From: Marchantia polymorpha subsp. ruderalis
Taxonomy: Eukaryota; Streptophyta; Marchantiopsida; Marchantiales; Marchantiaceae
Direction of reading: 5' to 3'
Assembly (NCBI GenBank): GCA_037833965.1
Contig: AP031352.1
Span: forward strand, 8,536,501-8,600,500
Length of the DNA: 64,000 bases
The notes beneath the pieces were generated by a model. It worked only from the letters and a program-made list of their open reading frames with translations. It did no database searches and had not been told where the DNA came from. This document shows, piece after piece, positions 20,883-33,480 of the stretch. How positions within the stretch are numbered: position 1 is the stretch's first letter; the number at the start of each line of letters is the position of its first letter. The position numbers and the translations under genes were made by a program.

Positions 20883-23800
20883 TTCTGGCAAAGTGGCCAA
20901 ATTAATACTGGAAAATCTGGAATCTAAAAATAGAACATCAAATTTTATGAGGCCTGCATAATCGTTAACCAAAACATTATGTCATATCACCAATTTGCTC
21001 ACATGACATATACTTTGAATGTGTAATCCCACTTGGACAGATTCTCACACCTGTTACACTTAAAATTTGTCATCATTGAAGATATACAGTAAATAAATTT
21101 AATCCTTAAGTGTTCTATGAAATGTATTTTTTATTTGAGTGCATGTCTTTCTTTTCCAACATATTTTGACTACAATAGAAAGAAGTCATGTCATTAGATG
21201 CGTAACTTTACCCATCTCTTCTCGTTGTTAGAATTTACCTTTTGTATTCACTATCAGTAGTAGTGTTATCAGGTTTGTAAATGGTCCCTACACATACTCA
21301 TTATCGTAAAAGAAGTAAGAATAATGTGGCTTGCCAAGTTTAGTACATCCCTGTTATTTCTCCTCTCTCTCTCCTCCTCGTCTCTCAGGGGAATCGTCGG
21401 ATACTACATTCTTCCCAATTTATAGTTTTTGAAGTCAATATGCTTCCTTGAGATACTACTCCAATGGAGTGTCATGAGATTGCGTACAAATGTCGTGGGT
21501 ACCTTCGAACACCTCAGGCAAACATATTCTAGGCGTGTGATATTCAAACTTGATAGGCAGAGCAATTGGTATCCCACATCATGCGACATTTGAGAATAAT
21601 GTAGCTAGGTTCATAACTAGGTTCATAGCTAGGGTAAACAGCTCCTCGACGGTAAAAGTTGTTGATATATGTCGGACACGAGGCGCTTGAAGTAGGAAGT
21701 GCGGGTGCCCACCGAAATCAGTATCAAGGTACCTCCACGAAGGTGTTTGTGCAGGCAGCTCCAATCCTTTAGACAGTGTTTCTCCAATTTTTTTGCGCTA
21801 GAATTCGAGTACCACGATGACGACGGCTTTCGTCATTAGAGATTATATAACGTGTAAACGCGTCTGGATCTGTTAGTCTGCAATAGCACTCCTCTCCTGC
21901 ACCGCGTAATAAAATGAAATGCGAATTTCACCCAGATCCGTTGCTCCACTATCCATCGTTGTAGGAGTTCCAAAAACTTCGTCAATTTGTCAAAACTTGG
22001 ACGTCAGTCGGGGTGCCATGCATGTCTCCTCGGACCTGTGAAAGAAGGCCTCCTGTTCCCTAAGGTTAAGGTACTAAGGGCAGCTTTGCTGTCTTCCCGA
22101 TCTACTGAACCTGATCCGACCAGGCTCTTCTAGCTTCATTCGGGCTTATTAACTTGGACTCAGACATAAGTTCTTGTCATAGAATGTAAACATGAAGTCG
22201 AAAGCGATAATCTCTATGTATGGGACACTCCGTTGTAGGCAACAATATAAGGAAACAGGAATTAAAATAGAAGTATGTCAGCATAAAAGACAGCAGTAAG
22301 TTCGTCGTAGACAGTACGGCAGTCAATTGTAAAAAAGTAACGTGTTCCAAATGCTGTTACGTTGAAAAGAATGATATTTAGAGCGGTGCATGTCATATGA
22401 TTGAGCCACCTCAGAGCAAGGAAAAAATACTTCTGTCAATTTTCCCAGCTGGTCACTAGTGCGGCTCTTTGAACCAATCATACCATGGAAAATACTAGGC
22501 CAAGATATAATGAATCAATTTCCAATTCTGTTCAGAATAGTTCGTCCCTCTCAAACCAGTGACCACGGATTAGAAGTAACAACAGATATGAAATTCAGAT
22601 AGATATGTGCAGTAAACATGACAGCAGTGTGAGTTCTTTCAGTCATATTTGTAGGAGAAGGTAAGCTTAGGCACTCTTGGAGGAAAATATTGAATGTTGG
22701 TTACACACCCTTATGGCTCACTTCAAATGAACGGAATAAAAAAAATTTGCACGGTTTTTTTTTCTGTAAAAATGTCATTTGAACCCATCGAAAGACGCGT
22801 ATTGAGCTATATACTCTACGTTCTCGTATTCTGCATACGGGCTTTGAGAAATGTTGCAACTCAACATCGGTGCAACCAAGGTATGGGAGGTAAATTGAAT
22901 GCTTATAAATCCATCCCCCACACAAATATCAGGTGGGGGTCTATAATCTATCGCGGAAGGGCAGTGAAGACAGCTCGGCTCACGATACCTGTGGCCTCGA
23001 TGTAACGTTCGACACATTTGGTGATACAGCTACTCTCGCTCCCACTCAGACTGGTACTGGGCTTTGGTACACATTTTGTGAAGCATTTGTCTCGGACAGT
23101 CTGCAACTCATAAGACACATACAATATATGTTACTGCTGGAAGCTGTGTGCCCTGAAATACTCCGGCTTTTCAACACCACATTACTACTACAGAATGTAA
23201 ACTGCACACCTAAGCTCGTAAGGATCACTCGAGCCGTCCACGCCAAGATAGAAACTCCTCTAAAGCTTGGCATCAACAAACAAGCTGCACTTAGCCACCG
23301 TTGTATACTTCATGACAGGAAGATACTCCCGGTCAAGAAGCGTAGGACTGTTTAGAACTGCACACTTCAAGACCTACCGAAAAAAACTCCTCGGCATAGG
23401 CTTGCGCAAGTTGCTGTTTTAGCTGGCCCATCATATGCTCGTTTGAGGCTTGAGTTCCTGACAGTGAAGAAGGAGGTGCTCCAAAGGGATCCATGACTAC
23501 TCACACCCTGAAGAGATATTGTTCCAGCGCGAAAATCCTCGAAGAACCGGCGCTGTCTGAAAAGTTTGCATCCAGTTATACAGAAAGTGAGAATCACGTA
23601 TGCAGGAGTTGAGGAATCCTCCAGCCAGTAAAATTAAAATGACCTTAACTTCATAATTTCACGGCCTGTCAACCTTTGAAGTCTACGTGGACTTCACTCA
23701 AAATCACAACTCTACAAACATCCAATGACCCTATGAATATGAAGTTTGTACAGAGGAGGTTTCAGATGAGAGCTGGACATGATGTGTCTCACAGATACTC

Positions 23801-25019
23801 TTCTTAAATCCTAATATAGAATGCTCGTCACTCTTTTCGATGACACAGTATAAAAGAATCGAAAAAATCAAAATTTTCTCGATTTCTTTAGCGAAATGAA
23901 TGTGGATGTGATCTGGCTTAGATTAGAATTCAGTGTTACATATCGTCAATTAAATCAAACATTACATTCCAGACCAAATTGAGAACGCTAGATTTGAAAA
24001 CGACAACCAAATCAGCTACAAGGAATTCCAGTGAGTAAGTCAAGAAACGACAGCTTCGCTTGAAAGCAAGCTCGAAATGTATTCAAGATTATACGTCTAA
24101 GTAATCAATTTCAGTTATATCGTCACCTCTACGACCAGCTGCCCCGCACAAAAAACAAAACTAAAGAAACTTCGTGAGTCTAGACGGTGAGGAAAAGTTC
24201 CCAAAGAACTCAATCAGAAGGCTGTGAACACCAATCCGAAACACGTCAGCCAGCTTCCGCAGAAGACATAATTCGACTTTTCGATCTGAATATGAATTCT
24301 TGATTTCTCCCGATCGACATTGGAAGCGTAAGGATAATAGGCTGAAGGGTTACTCGCCTCGTCACAATGTCGAGAAGTGCTTCAACAATTGTCAAAGGCT
24401 GATTCCTTTGCGTGCCCCAGTACCGCACTGTGCGTCACGAAGCTTAAACCACGACCCGGAAATCGTTTCCGGAGATGTGGATGCACCGTGCAAATAAGAT
24501 GTTCTGCATATACTGTACTAGGGTTTTGCAGCCTAACCTTCGACATTCAAAAGTAGACGAGATACGTCTGTGGTCCTAGTCAAAACATGGTTCAGTTCAA
24601 AGACAGGGGACAGTCTCTCATCTTTTCCAAAGCACACACATCTAAACTAGTGGAAGAATATATAACTAAGGATAAGCAAATAAAGTCATAATAAATACAC
24701 ATAATATCAAATTAATCAGTAATTTTCATCTAAATATTATAACACATCTGAAACCATTGATGACATATAATTTACATTGTACAGTTAATGGATTATTTTT
24801 TAAATAGATGGATTGTTTTAATCCCATTTCTTATATTTTCACTCGATTTGCATATAGTTTTTATATTTTGACACCATCCAAATTATGAATAATATATTTC
24901 TTGATAATTAAAAAATATTTTTTCAATTTAAAACTATATTTCAAAAAATAAAAATGAAAAATAATTTTTTAAAAGGGTGAAATGAAAGAACAATCCCGAT
25001 AATTTTCATACATTGAATA
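20883..25019. other. Gene-poor stretch; weak frames only
   Basis: Segments 20.9-21.4 kb and 24.5-25.0 kb are AT-rich. The part at 21.4-24.5 kb is more balanced in composition and has open frames on both strands, the longest at 22933-23355 (plus, 140 codons). None has a recognisable motif or a consistent splice pattern, so no gene is called. A transcribed non-coding or lineage-specific gene cannot be excluded there. Confidence 0.35.
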
Positions 25020-25620
25020 TAAAAGAAGAAAAATATCCAAGAACTAATTGGCAGAAATTGAAACCTTGAAACATATAATTCATATTTAAAATAGAATAAT
25101 AACTTTATTTAGAGAAGAATATATTTAAATGAAAATTGGATAATTTGAGGAGCCTATAAATTATAACAAAAGATAAAGTTATCAAAAAAATTTAGAAATC
25201 ACAATTTGAAGATGAGCATATAATATTTTCAACCCAAATAAACCTTGATGCTTTCAAAGTTAGAAAGTTTATATATGAATTATATAAAAAAAATAGTTTT
25301 AGCATTTGGATATATATAAGAAGAAAAAAGAAAAATATCCAAATATTATTTGGCAGAAAATGATACCTTGAGGATATAATTCATATTTAAAATAGAATAA
25401 TGAAGTTTTTTGAAGAAAAAAATTTCAAGAATTAAATTGTATAATTTGAAGGGTTGATAAATTACAATAAAACATAAGGCTATGAAAGATATTTCAAAAT
25501 CACAAATTGAAGATGACGAGATAATATTTTCAATGTACTTAAACCTTGATGTACTCAAAGATATAAATCTTAGACATGAACCACCTGAAAAATGAATTTT
25601 AGCATTTGGATGGATGTCAC
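25020..25620. repeat. Diverged tandem duplication, unit about 304 bp
   Basis: A unit beginning near AAATATCCAA (25031) recurs at 25335. Both copies then show ATTTGGCAGAAA-like, CCTTGA, ATATAATTCATATTTAAAAT and ATTTTAGCATTTGGAT blocks in the same order. The copies have many substitutions and small gaps, so the duplication is old. It is extremely AT-rich and has no coding content. Confidence 0.8.
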
Positions 25621-28266
25621 ATCCATATTGAAGTAATTTTGAAACTTGAAATCCGATTAAAATCATTTCTTTCTATCTAAAATTTAAAAGGCAGCCGGAA
25701 ATTTGTGAAATTAATATAAAATTAACCTTTAATGAAAACTATGATCTAAACCTTTGAATCCTTCTAAAATATAGTTTTCAACACCAGGAATAAATTGCAA
25801 TATGATCCAACGGTTCGTTTAATACTGGTAGAATTAGATGTTTAGAATAGAGTCAAATTTGTTATGTTGGGCTTCTTTTTGATATGTCTAGTGTTGGAAC
25901 ATGTGTTATATGATGGAGGGGGTATGGGGAAAAACAATTACCTGGATTGGAATCTATTTATAGACGTGAGATAATTTATAAACTATTTATAGCCGTATAT
26001 GCAGGTTATTAATTAATAGTGAATGGTAACGAATGTAATCAATTAATGAACTAGATATCATATCTTCTTAAAAAATAAGTCTTTATTATTCATACGTCTT
26101 TTTCTAGTATAGCTTGATATATATCTTGCATCTTACTCATCATCTGCCACTTTATTTTTGAATTGAACAGGACTTCTGGAAGATTTACTATATTCCTTAA
26201 GGAACAGAAATTACAAAAATGGATAAAAAGCGTCGAAAGAATTTACTAAAGATGGACAGAAGTTGTAAGTCAAACATCAATTAAGATACATCTGGTTGAA
26301 CCACCCTTATGTTAAATTCTGACATTATTGATCAAGTTCAAATATCACCTGCAGTTTAGTTTTAAAAAATGATTACAAGATACGATCGTACACGTTGCAG
26401 TTGTTCAGATTGAAGAATTGGAAAATATGTAATATGTGTCAGCCTTTTTTAGGGACGCGGCTTCAAAAAGGTTTGATGTTGCGCTACGTGTTTTTCTCGC
26501 TGCGGAGAACGCAGGGGCACTTTTAGTGTTCAAATCTTGAGCTCCCTAGACCGAAGGCAATATAAGCGAGTTTGTGCAACTAAGCCTTATAATGTTATAT
26601 AAGGCTTCCTGTTTACTACGAAGGGGTTGTCCCATCTTCTCCACTAAATACCTCGGTTTCCCACATCTGTTTCACGTGGCCCATGCACAACAGAACCACG
26701 TGTTGAAGTGAATTAAAAAGAACTGAGGGTCGATGTAGCCACAATTAGGAGTGAAGTGCGCATGGATTCCTACAGATCATAAGTGACTAGAACCGATTGG
26801 CAAGGTAACCATCAGTTGTACTATTCATGTGTCCTATCGAGAGGACTCAGCGATTTCAAAGACCAAATTACCAATTTACTGCTACGTGTCAACGATGGGT
26901 GTTGATGGACCTAACCTTTAATATTCAGCCGAAATTTGAGTAGCCCATGCTGTTAACTGTAAGTGCAAGTGTCTGTTATCTTTAGTATTCTAAAGGGTCG
27001 TGAGACAAAACTCATTCTCTCTGCGAACTTTCCACTGATTCATCATTGAAGCATGCGATGGTTGTCGGCTGAAAAATATGTAAAAGTTCGGTGACAAGAA
27101 CCGAGGGTACAATGTTTACTCCCTCCATTGTTGATCACAAATCTCAACAAGCTTTCAAACTTTAAAGCCCAGGACGGCAGCAATAGCTACAGTCACTTTC
27201 GATACTCTACGAAAGCCCACAGGACATAACAAAACAATATCTAATCCGGTTCACATTATGATGATTAAAATATCGCAATGCCTTATATTATAATTTATGA
27301 AAGTTGAACGCTGGAGAGATAATGATTCCATCCCAAGCACACGACAAATCGTTACGCTGATGGACAGACATGGTGAGACTAAACGTACGATGTGACTCTG
27401 TAGAGATATACTAGACGCCCAGTCAAGAAAAGATTTGCGCAATCTAGGTGCGGATCAAGATTCATCTCCGTATGAACTCCAATAGTTGGTGCTAATGTAG
27501 CTTAAAGTAGATAAGAATATTGAAACATGGAACATGAGGCTAAGTGTTTCACATGTTTCATGACATGGTCAATATCCATTGATTTATGCAATAAAACTCC
27601 ATGGCTCGTAATGATGCAGAAAAAAACATGTGCCAACATCTAATCATATATCCACATATGGCATAACAGATCTACTGGAATATGAGTTTACTACAATGGC
27701 ATCGAGTACAAGACATTCAAATGTCCAATAGCAATACACCGCTGCAACTGACGTACGAAGAACTGTACCCAGGTGAAGAGAAGTGAAGACGGAAAGTACT
27801 CAACTATACACGTATTGAAAACATTAAAACCGAAAAATCCTACCCCATTCCTCCACGACTTAACTCTATTTGCTGGAGTCAATTCCCCATTCCACCTGAC
27901 TAAATCCAGAATTTAAAACCACCCCTTGTCTGTTGGTCTCGGATTACTAAAAACCAAATTCGCTAGACCTAGAATATATCTTCGGGCAGTGTAAAAATTC
28001 TACCTACCTTCATCAATCCAAACCCAATTCAGATGCAATCATCTGACATTGTTAAGAAGCACGGATAGCAACGCAGATCCATACTACCAGCCAACACTTC
28101 TGGAATATAAGATAAAACAGTGACATTGGATTTGGTAGCTGAAACGGCTAAGGAGCTCGTGAACAGGTAGGACAGCTTAAGCTTTTAGGTTCTCGAAACC
28201 AACCATCTACTTGTAGATTTCATCATCTTCTAAGAAATAAAGCAGAAGCGGCGCAATAGTTAGCAA
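25621..28266. other. Intergenic DNA downstream of the MKK gene
   Basis: No gene recognised. A hairpin with 10-bp arms, AAGCCTTATA (26582-26591) and TATAAGGCTT (26598-26607), is present. The right end should contain the 3' UTR of the MKK gene. Confidence 0.45.
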
Positions 28267-31200
28267 CTATGTAGAAGTTGACATCTCTGGTATCAAGCTT
28301 GCCAAATTGACTTCCTCGTTTTCGTATCTCCTCAGAAAAGGATGGTTCTGCGCAGCAGAGTCAACCATTGTCAGAAACCATCACATCAAACTTTCCTGTA
28401 TCTAGTTCCTTGTAATCAGACGTTCTACTAATATATGCTAGGGCAGAAAGCTCTATTACAAAAATATGTAAGGGGCTACAAACTATTGCCCATTTTCCAG
28501 CAGGGAGTGTAGACGTGAGATATTTTTAGTCACAGGACTAGGTACATGACAATCCAACATAGACTCTTCCCTTCTCTTGCAGACTTTGTATTAACGTCCA
28601 CACGTCACTCTATAGGAGTTAATATAAGAAGTACATCCTCACGCCAGAGAAAAAACAAAAGTTATTAGGAGGATTTCTAACCAGGAGATCTGCTGCCGAC
28701 ATTCGCTCTCGCGGCTCCTTCTGCATGCTGAAACAAAAACCCCAAACGTAGAAACTCTCAAATAATCATAGATATTCAACCAGTTTCAACTAATTTTGAG
28801 CAAATAGCAGGAACTGAGCTGAGACAAGCAAGCTCCGATCCAGCTGGACTTGTTACTCCGACCAAAGATGATAGACAACGAATACAATGAGAACCGATTT
28901 CGGAATTTCTCTGATCTAGCACTAGCAGAAGATGACTTTCACTGGAAGAATGAATGACGGAACGCTAATATACTTACCAAGCGGCGATAAAAGAGCAAAA
29001 TTCAGGAGAAAATCGACCGGGTGGAGCAACAGGTGGTGGTTGTTCAACAATGGTTTGTAAAAGCTCATAAAAGTTGCTCCATCCCTCCTCATTTCCAGGG
29101 GGCTGGTAGGGAAAGCGACCGAGAGCGCATTCCAGTAAGGTCAATCCTAAGCTCCAAATATCACTGTCAAATCCATATGTGCTCCCGCTAATTCTTTCTG
29201 GCTGCAATTCAACACACCTCCAACCATTACAAAGGCTTTGAACCAGTGAAACTGTTTCTGTGCTGGGTCACTTCGAGAAGAAACCTGAACGCTTTACTAA
29301 AAAAGCACTAAAAACTCCCGAAGCAATTGTCACTTCCACTAAAGACCAGACAAATACATAACAAAGCTCTGCAACACGAACATCTGACGAGTATATATCA
29401 TTATAATATGTGAGAAGCTGGATTGAACAACTTACAGACATATAAGTACATGTACCGACAAAGGTGTCTCGTTGTCCCATGGAGTTGGCCAAATCGGCAC
29501 TCACGCCAAAATCAGAAATCTTAACGTCGCCGTTGTGGTTAACGAGAAGGTTAGATGGTTTGATGTCCCGGTGAATGATGTGACGATTATGATGCAGGTA
29601 AATCAATCCCTGCAGGACCTGTGGATGTAGTAAACAACAATAAGATCCGGGAGATCTAAAAATGGTGTCTAAATAACTCATTGGCACGTCATCAACGTGA
29701 CATTTGTACACCAACGATTAAAGTTCACTTTCACAGAATGAGATGAAAGTAATTACGCACCTGCTTACTGATGACAGCCAGATACGGTTCTGGGACTTGA
29801 GATCTCCTGACTATATCTGCCAGAGACCCTCCATCCATGTACTCCAACAAGATTGATATTACTCCATTGTTGTAGAACGCATCATAGTATACAACGACAT
29901 ACTGACACTGAGCAGACTGGTTGATTCTAAGTTCCTGCACAATCTGTCTGCGGACAGTTTCTTGGATATTCATTTGGATGATCTGAAAGCATGGACACAC
30001 AGCCTCGGCCATCAGGAGTTGTAAACAAAACTCTCCGACGTAAATAAGTGCTACTTCACATCTCCCATCTACGTACTGTCAATCATTTGCGCCAAAAAAA
30101 TAAATTTACCAACACAATCCGCCACAAACAGAGACTATTATCGTTTCCAGAATCTAATTGACTATCGAATACTTTTAAAGAGCGGCCAAGAAGCAAAAGT
30201 GAAATGGAAACGTCGTGGCACCTTACTCACAAGTGAATAAAAAACATATATTCATCACAAAGAAGTGCTGTAACTCATACAAACCTTCAAAGCAAAAATT
30301 TGGTTCGTCCATTTATGACGTACTAACTGAACCACACCACTGCTTCCCTTGCCAATCACTTTCACAGTTTCCAGATCTTCCAATAACATTTGGCCATCTG
30401 AGGCAGCCTGTGCAATAAGTTCCAAATGAGAAGAACAGCTAGACAACGGGAGCCTGGTAAGGTATCAGAAAATCGGAAAAACTACATGAAGAGCAGCACA
30501 AATCCTGGGTGAGAGACCATATAATACTACAAAACAATGTTCTAGCTTTTAACAGTTCACGCCAAAGCGACACAAAGACGGAGGAAGCAAATAACCGATA
30601 GGCGATTTAACAGGAGGTTCAGACGATTATTCACAAAGACAACGTAACCTACCGTAGGAGTAGGCTCTGCTGCGGCAGAGGGATTTGCAAGCCGTAGTCC
30701 TGATCTGTTCAACAAAATGTCGCCATCCTGAAATGTCCCACTAGCCGTCCTGTAGTCCAATATGATACATGTGTTAATACGGGGAAATACTGCAAGGCCT
30801 TGTCCCAATTCGTTTGCTGGATACTCCAGACCATGCAGGACATCGGATTCATTACAAAGATAATATGAAAAGACAAAAAGAACGGCCAGAATTTTACGAC
30901 CAGCAATCTGATCTCGTGACAGAAAGTCATACATACACGACTGTCATAGACCATCATCGGCATTCCAGGATCAAAAATGTGAGTACTGTAATCGCCTCTT
31001 TATTATTTCCATAAATCTGAGCAAATTTATCCTCGTGGTTAGGATCGCATAGCAGAACAGCTAAAGACATGCAAAACTTAAAATTAAAACATAGGTCAAC
31101 AAGTTCAGAGAGTGATGAGATTCCAATCTCCAAAGATACCACAAATGTGATGCGATTAATGGCAAGAAAAATGAGAGAGAGAAAGAGAGTGAGTATCACA

Positions 31201-31886
31201 CAATCCGCATGCCTACTAACAGAGATTCGGTCCCTATATCAAAAGTCTCGCTCGTTGTGAAGTGAGGGAAACACCCGTAGAATCGGCCACTCATATTAAG
31301 TAACATATGCAAACCAAGTGTACGGTTAGACCAAAAAATATGACCAACATGGCTTCAATGTACGTTCGAATCTGAGGGGACCCTTAGACCATCATGGCCT
31401 CGAACAGGAACTCCGAGGAAGTTTTAATAGCAGACTCCCGACGAATCTAATACCGATCATGAAATTGGTAACAAGAACTAGGACTGGCTTAGATTAGATG
31501 CACCTTGTTCAAGGTCAGATATGGAACGATTTGACCTTTCTTTTCGATTCAGGATAAACTCCACAAATCTCAAAGGTAGGAACAAAGTAGTCAACCAGTC
31601 CAATTCGCAGCTTCGACAATACATACAATATCTGCCAACGAACAGAAAGATAATGCATGCAAAGTTGGCTTCACAATCAGCCCAAGTACCTTAACCTTGT
31701 TCATTCAGCTCGCAGTCGATGATCTTCGACTGCGAGTCCAGCTCAAATGTTTCAGGAAAGGTCACAGACCTAAATTTACATCGCGTCATCTATCATGTCC
31801 AAACAAGTGTACAGCACTCACAAGAAATCGGAGATTTGCGTTTCCTGTCGGGGAACAGTCACTCGGAGCTTAGGATTCTTCGTCAT
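28267..31886 (-). CDS. MAP kinase kinase, plant group A (MKK6-like), eight exons
   Basis: Exons on the minus strand: 31886-31822, 30749-30653, 30407-30285, 29982-29761, 29618-29436, 29201-28978, 28727-28682 and 28347-28267. They sum to 1041 bases and join in phase as 346 codons plus stop, close to the usual length of MKK6. The N-terminus has a basic-LxV docking motif (KNPKLRVTV), then [10 protein letters not shown], typical of MKK6. The kinase domain has IGKGSSGV (from residue 72), ALK (Lys95), HRDIKPSN (185-192) and DFG (205-207), and the plant S/T-x5-S/T activation site is Ser215 and Thr221. The end reads NHPFLRRY. All introns are GT-AG; two donors are weak (GTTTGT after exon 3, GTTAGA after exon 7). 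The product phosphorylates MAP kinases in the cytoplasm, probably in MPK4-type immune or cytokinesis cascades. The TCTYMS stretch differs from the common TYNYMS. Confidence 0.95.
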
Positions 31887-33480
31887 TTGGTTCGCTTCAG
31901 AGTTCAACCACTGCCAGAATCACTCCCGATCATTCACACACCGTCACTTGCCATGAGCCAGCTCTTATTCCGTCGCGCGTCTCCGGGACAAAACCTTCCA
32001 CCCACTGAGCAACACTGCTCAAAAGCCTCTTCTTCCTGAAGGGGCTGGCCTCCCTAGCTCACGGGTCTGGTCAAAATGTCAAGCAACCAGCTCCGTCTGA
32101 ACATTCGTCGCGGCAGGGTCGACCCTCAATTCCCCGACTCCCGGTGGAATATTATCACACACACACGGGCCCCGTCCCCGCTCTCCCCAATGGACTTTTG
32201 TAGCGATTTTCTATCGTGATCTGACTCTCTGCCCGCGCGCTCCCTCGCGCCCTCCCTCGCCACCACCCCTCTCGAATACTGCTGCAGGCAAGTACACGAC
32301 TCGGCTCGGCTCCACTGCCGGGCCAGCCGAGGACTTTTTTACCTCTGCTCGTGCCGCTACTCTTCCCCTTGCTTCCAACAAACTACTGTACGCTCCCAAA
32401 AGCTGCAGCGAAAATTCCAGCGACTCCACTCCACCGCCCGCGCGCCCTCCCCCAGACCCACCCGCTCCTCCTCATCCCCCTCCTCTTCCCTTCCGCGCTC
32501 CGCTCCTCTCCGGTCCCAGCTCCCGACAGCAGCAGAGTCAAACTCTGCTTCGTCAGTCAAAGCTGTCCTGCCTGCTCCTCACCCGATCTTTTGCTTCTCC
32601 TGTTTACCGTAGATGGTACGTACGCTGTATGGGCCTAATCCCTCGCTGCCAGCTACGATTGTGCCGCTAATCACGCTTTTCGACACTGTCCTTCGTCACA
32701 TTATCCTCCTCCTCAGAGCTGACGACGTCGGATTAGGCTCGTCCGCCGTCTCTGCCTTGCAAATCTTCACGTTCCGACTTTTGCAGTCCGTTCGGCTTCG
32801 GTCACGAATCGCTGAGCGCTGCCACGCGATGAACGGATGTGACCGTACTTCTGTTCGTATCGAGGCGACAGAAGTCAGACCGCTCGGTTACATTTGACGA
32901 GAATCGGCCCATTTCCACAATCCGAGCCCCGAGCTTCTAGATTGAACGGGGACATCAACGGATCAACGGGTTGATACGCGGAAGTGCACACCTGTGGCAG
33001 CAAACGTCAACGTGCCAAATATTTCAACGCCCGAACGGCACATGTTTCTTTTAATCAATGCCCTAATCTTGATTTCAGTCCCACCGAAAAAGATAAGGAA
33101 GTGTTTTTTGGAACATCCCAAGCCTTCTTCATGACTTGACGAATGGGTCAGCAATCTTTCTTTTCTTTCTTGTTTTTTGGGGTCAGCTTTCCGCACGCGC
33201 ACGAAACACTAAAAAAGGCCACTCTCCACGCGAATCTCACCCGAGGACTGATGTAGCCGAGGTGAAGAGAAGAGATTACAGTCAGTTGGCGAGTGTTCAA
33301 ACTTCAGAAAGAATACTTCCTCTGCCCTTTGCCACGATTACCAAACCACTTGATCGTAATCTAGAAACTGGACCTGTAGAGTCGTTCTTTGATGAGCTGT
33401 CCGGTTGTGTTGTTGTGTATCTCGCTAAGGTATGCAACAATAGAATTGTAACTCTTTATTATTAGCTGCAGGGGGTTAGA
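31887..33480. other. 5' region of the MKK gene and upstream DNA
   Basis: The segment 32150-32600 is GC-rich and strongly pyrimidine-rich on the plus strand, that is GA-rich on the MKK-sense strand. It probably includes the MKK 5' UTR and promoter. A CACACA tract lies near 32157. Open frames here (for example 32351-32638 plus and 32211-32429 minus) are low-complexity artefacts. A 110-codon plus frame at 33136-33465 has no recognisable feature. Confidence 0.4.

Noticed and set aside
22110..22150. String resembling the miR166 sequence (CCGACCAGGCT...TTCATTC)
   Set aside because: The match is interrupted by extra bases and no foldback partner was found nearby.
32351..32897. Plus-strand ORFs upstream of the MKK gene
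   Set aside because: Low complexity, opposite to the MKK 5' region, with no motif.
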